Assembly: GCA_029939875.1 (NCBI GenBank)
Contig: JAOZSC010000066.1
Location: 1-9,623 of the forward strand
DNA length: 9,623 nucleotides
Direction: 5' to 3'
From: Desulfobacterales bacterium
GTDB taxonomy: Bacteria; Desulfobacterota; Desulfobacteria; Desulfobacterales; JAFDCJ01
In this document: in pieces, positions 7,063 through 9,623 of the stretch
Numbering within the stretch: the first letter of the stretch is position 1
Layout of the letters: each line of letters starts with the position of its first letter
Program-made: the position numbers and the translations under genes
The notes under the pieces: model-generated
The model's database searches: none
Told to the model about the DNA's origin: nothing
Seen by the model: the letters and a program-made list of their open reading frames with translations, nothing else

Positions 7063-7511
7063 TGGCACTGATAAGATGGGAGCCGTTCAGGGACGTGGCC
7101 GTCCTTCAAAATCGAATCAATCGCATGTTTGAGGAGTCTTTTGGACGCAACCGGGATATGGAAGACGATGCCGATCAGTGCGCCTGGCAGCCGCCGGTGG
7201 ACATTTATGAATCCGTAAACGGAATTGTTCTGGCAGCCGAGTTGCCCGGGGTGAAGAAAGAAAATGTCTTTGTGGAAGTAAAGGATAATGTGCTGACCCT
7301 GAAAGGAGAACGGGTGGCCGATCCCGCAATCAAAGAAGAGGACTACTTCCGCAAAGAACGCTGCTTCGGCACATTTCAGCGCTCGTTTACCCTTCAGCAA
7401 AATGTTCAGCCTGACCTGATTAAAGCCACTTTCAAAGACGGGGTGCTCGAGATTGAAATCCCCAGGCCCGAGGAAGAAAAACCCAGACAGATTTCAGTCG
7501 ACATCGACTAG
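7062..7511 (+). CDS. hsp20: Small heat-shock protein, Hsp20/alpha-crystallin family (second copy)
   Basis: Holdase chaperone of 149 aa. Seen: the typical bacterial Hsp20 N-terminus with WEPFRD (6-11) and an RINRMFEESF segment (18-27); an alpha-crystallin domain (about 41-134) with AAELPGVKKENVFVEV (58-73), LTLKGER (78-84) and FKDGVLEIEIP (124-134); and a tail with ISV (144-146) in the I-x-I/V position. ATG at 7062 is preferred to the one at 7044 because AGGAGG sits 7 nt upstream and the earlier ATG lies before that site. It is transcribed away from the other hsp20, from a promoter at 6975-7002, and its leader may be a thermosensor. The MFS gene begins 4 bp after its stop. It is closer to the common class A/Hsp17-like bacterial form than the lon-linked copy. 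The two may form mixed oligomers, but nothing here shows that. Confidence 0.95.
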   Translation: MALIRWEPFRDVAVLQNRINRMFEESFGRNRDMEDDADQCAWQPPVDIYESVNGIVLAAELPGVKKENVFVEVKDNVLTLKGERVADPAIKEEDYFRKERCFGTFQRSFTLQQNVQPDLIKATFKDGVLEIEIPRPEEEKPRQISVDID

Positions 7512-7515
7512 GGGT

Positions 7516-8676
7516 ATGAACACGGATAAACCACGAAACGCAAAGTTTATCATCAGTTCCCAGTATTTCCTGTATTTCGGAGTACTGGGAATTTTTTTGC
7601 CTTTTTTTAACCTGTACTGCTATCATATCGGCTTTTCCGGCTTTCAGATCGGTGTGCTCGCGGCGCTCAGATCCGTGACCCTGGCCATGTTTCCCCTGGT
7701 CTGGGGCGTAGTGGCCGATCGCCTCAATATCCGCAGACCCATCTATATTGCCTGCAATTTCATCAGCACCGCCATCTGGGCACTGTTTCTGTTCACCGCT
7801 GATTTCTGGCCCATGCTGATCATCACGGTTTTTTATGGAATTTTCTATGCGCCTGTCATCTCATTTCTTGAGGCCGTCACCATGGACGTGCTGGGCCGTG
7901 AGAAAAAAAATTACGGGCGCATCCGGGTGTGGGGATCGATCAGCTTTATTGCCATGGTCCTGGTGCTCGGCAGGGTCATTGATCTGTTTTCCGTGAATAT
8001 CATCCTGGTGCTCATCCTGGCCGGCTCGTTGCTGCTCTCGGTGGGATCGGTGCGCATCCCCGGAATTCAAACCCGCAACGCAACGCGCTTGCCTGCACCG
8101 GCAGCCGGCTCTCTGCTGCGAATGCCCGTTGTGGTCTTTCTGGGCTGCGCCTTTTTGATGCTGGTCAGCCATGGCGCCTACTACGGCTTTTTCTCGATTC
8201 ACCTGGACAACCTGGGCTACGGCAGCACCTTTATCGGAATCGCCTGGGCCCTGGCTTCCACCGCTGAAATACTGGTCATGATCCAGTCAAAAAGAATCTT
8301 CAGCCGCTTTTCCCTGCAAAACGTGCTGTTCTTTTCATTTCTGGCGGCAACCCTGCGCTGGATGATCCTGTTTAAGGCCCAGTCGCCGGCCGTGATCCTG
8401 GTCTCCCAGCTTCTGCACGCCATCACCTACGGCACCTTTCATATGGCCAGCATTTTATACATGGACCGCCTGTCACCGGACAGGGACAAGACCCTGGGCC
8501 AGGCCGTCAACAATGCCACAACCTACGGCTTCGGGCTGATGGTGGGATTTTTTGTCAACGGCTATTTATACGAAATCATCGGTTCCTTTGATTTGTTTCT
8601 GTTAAGCGCCCTGATTGCCCTGACCGGCGGCCTGCTGTTTCAGAGCTATCAACTGGCGGTTTCCAAACGATCGTAA
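7516..8676 (+). CDS. MFS transporter, MFS_1-like / phenylpropionate permease-type
   Basis: Inner-membrane secondary transporter of 386 aa; substrate unknown. Hydrophobic segments predict twelve helices, roughly at 13-33, 43-66, 74-92, 97-120, 138-157, 160-178, 204-224, 235-256, 266-284, 290-312, 334-353 and 357-377. The loop after helix 2 has a motif-A-like GVVADRLNIRRP (64-75), and YGRIRVWGSISFI (133-145) is typical of the family holding HcaT-type and nucleoside:H+ symporter-like proteins. The two halves are joined by the usual cytoplasmic loop (about 179-203). ATG at 7516 follows the hsp20 stop by 4 bp. AGGGG lies only 1 nt before it, so translation is probably coupled to hsp20; a TTG at 7453 inside hsp20 is open in frame but less likely. 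Cotranscription with hsp20 may mean stress induction. It may equally be chance adjacency. Confidence 0.88.
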   Translation: MNTDKPRNAKFIISSQYFLYFGVLGIFLPFFNLYCYHIGFSGFQIGVLAALRSVTLAMFPLVWGVVADRLNIRRPIYIACNFISTAIWALFLFTADFWPMLIITVFYGIFYAPVISFLEAVTMDVLGREKKNYGRIRVWGSISFIAMVLVLGRVIDLFSVNIILVLILAGSLLLSVGSVRIPGIQTRNATRLPAPAAGSLLRMPVVVFLGCAFLMLVSHGAYYGFFSIHLDNLGYGSTFIGIAWALASTAEILVMIQSKRIFSRFSLQNVLFFSFLAATLRWMILFKAQSPAVILVSQLLHAITYGTFHMASILYMDRLSPDRDKTLGQAVNNATTYGFGLMVGFFVNGYLYEIIGSFDLFLLSALIALTGGLLFQSYQLAVSKRS

Positions 8677-8679
8677 CGC

Positions 8680-8708
8680 CTGTTGTGCACCCCTTCACCA
8701 CCCAACAG
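8680..8708. terminator. Weak stem between convergent genes, possible terminator
   Basis: CTGTTG (8680-8685) and CAACAG (8703-8708) can form a 6 bp stem in the 45 bp gap between the converging MFS and Omp85 genes. There is no T tract on either side, so intrinsic termination is doubtful. Confidence 0.2.
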
Positions 8709-8721
8709 TCGCCTTTGGCCG

Positions 8722-9623
8722 TTAAAACTGGAACGGCTGGGCGATCATCATCTGCACGCCAAAGTTTTCGTTGGAAACGGCGCTGTCGATGCGGATCACG
8801 ATGCCTTTGGCCAGGGCCCGGATGCCGAGGCCGGCATCCCATTTCATATCCGAATGCAAGCGCTTGAAATCCCATTTGGAAGCGACCCGCCCGATCTCCA
8901 CAAAGGGCACAAACTGCAACCACTCGATGCCAACGTATTTCTGGATCCCGGGCCACTTGTCAAACGGGTTCCAGCGGGGGATCATCCGAAACTCTGCGGT
9001 GTAATAAATAGCCGCCCTGTCGCTGAAACGGTTGGTGGGGTAACCGCGCATTCTCCAGATACCGCCCAGGGTCGGGCCGGTGTAAGTCGGCGGACGGTTT
9101 TTGATCTCGGCACTCGACTTCTTATCCCAGGTCGGAGAGTAGGACGTCCAGATATCCAGGGCAACAACCGACTGCCGGAACCGGTCCGATAGTTTCAAAG
9201 GAAGATACACATCCAGCTCGCTTTCAAGATTCGTCCATGAATTGGAGCTGTTAAACCAGCCGAAATCCCGGGACATCTTGCCCCGCAAACCGTAGCCCTT
9301 TGAAGGATTGGCGTAATAATCGCGGTTGTCAATGAACGCCGAAAAATCGAGACCGTTGGTCTTGGTTGTTTCGTCCACGTGGTGGCCGTCGATCTGCTGC
9401 GAACGGTAAAACGGCCTCATCTCCAGGTAAGTCCTCCCGCTCGCCAGCGGGTTCAGGGATGTCCCGCCTTGTGCACCGGATTTTAAAAGCCCCCGGTCCA
9501 TTTTGTACGTGCCGATGATCTGGTCTCTGCCATGGCCGATGGGAAGCAAATATTTGAATTTCATGCGAAAAAAATTGTCCCAGCCGTCGCCCTTCACAAA
9601 ATTGTCTTTGTCCGAGTCGTTGC
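8722..9623 (-). CDS. Omp85/BamA-like outer-membrane protein, C-terminal beta-barrel, 5' end off window
   Basis: C-terminal 299 residues of a bacterial surface antigen (D15/Omp85) type protein; the frame stays open through the right edge, so the start and any POTRA domains are not visible. GTG at 9597 is an internal Val codon, not a start. Seen: alternating polar/hydrophobic strands with aromatic girdles; FIDNRDYYANPSKGYG (near 9330-9290), which matches the family's D-x-R-D-N-x-x-x-P-x-x-G strand-turn; MRGYPTNRFSDR (near 9048), the conserved loop-6 (V/I/M)RG(F/Y) motif that inserts into the barrel; and a final strand ending in Phe, as needed for BAM-dependent assembly. It could be BamA-like, TamA-like or an Omp85 relative of unknown role. 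An ordinary bamA is less likely because the usual G-x-R-x-D strand near the end is replaced by VIRIDSAVS. It runs toward the MFS gene and is not part of its operon. Confidence 0.85.
   Translation of the reverse strand, partial: NDSDKDNFVKGDGWDNFFRMKFKYLLPIGHGRDQIIGTYKMDRGLLKSGAQGGTSLNPLASGRTYLEMRPFYRSQQIDGHHVDETTKTNGLDFSAFIDNRDYYANPSKGYGLRGKMSRDFGWFNSSNSWTNLESELDVYLPLKLSDRFRQSVVALDIWTSYSPTWDKKSSAEIKNRPPTYTGPTLGGIWRMRGYPTNRFSDRAAIYYTAEFRMIPRWNPFDKWPGIQKYVGIEWLQFVPFVEIGRVASKWDFKRLHSDMKWDAGLGIRALAKGIVIRIDSAVSNENFGVQMMIAQPFQF

Noticed and set aside
6996..7400. Minus-strand 134-residue frame opposite the second hsp20
   Set aside because: It is antisense to a clear Hsp20 with a good ribosome site, and has no domain of its own.
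8683..9192. Plus-strand 169-residue frame at 8683-9192
   Set aside because: It is antisense to the Omp85 barrel, whose loop-6 motif and terminal Phe strand show which strand is coding.

Overview
The window looks like chromosomal sequence from a Gram-negative bacterium. It carries heptose biosynthesis for LPS, an RlpA lipoprotein and an Omp85-type outer-membrane barrel. Gene content, moderate-to-high GC coding sequence and the style of the intergenic repeats suggest a Desulfobacterota member, perhaps Desulfobacterales. That placement is inference from general resemblance; no marker gene is present. About 94% of the window is assigned to seven genes in three transcription blocks, and both edges cut through a gene.

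Left block, minus strand, read from 6536 down to 1: hsp20 (6536-6090), lon (6039-3607), rlpA (3597-2797), gmhB (2781-2224) and recD2 (2186 to beyond base 1). Gaps are 50, 9, 15 and 37 bp with no terminator seen between genes, so this is probably one operon. It joins protein quality control (small heat-shock holdase plus Lon protease), envelope work (peptidoglycan-acting lipoprotein, LPS heptose synthesis) and a DNA helicase. gmhB and recD2 both appear to start at TTG.

Intergenic region 6537-7061, about 525 bp between two divergent hsp20 genes: it holds a ~165 bp fold-back repeat close to the lon-operon side, a run of degenerate 7-8 bp repeats, a 9 bp direct repeat, and a sigma-70-like promoter facing right. 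The leader of the right-hand hsp20 can fold so that its Shine-Dalgarno sequence and start codon are paired, a candidate RNA thermometer.

Right block, plus strand: a second, unlike hsp20 (7062-7511), then after 4 bp a 12-helix MFS transporter (7516-8676). Convergent to it, after 45 bp, is the C-terminal barrel of an Omp85/BamA-like protein (minus strand, 8722 to beyond the right edge).

I see no CRISPR, tRNA, rRNA, transposase or phage gene. The genes are mostly familiar; the most interesting material is the regulatory and repeat DNA between the two hsp20 genes and the basic, A9-containing 3' end of lon.
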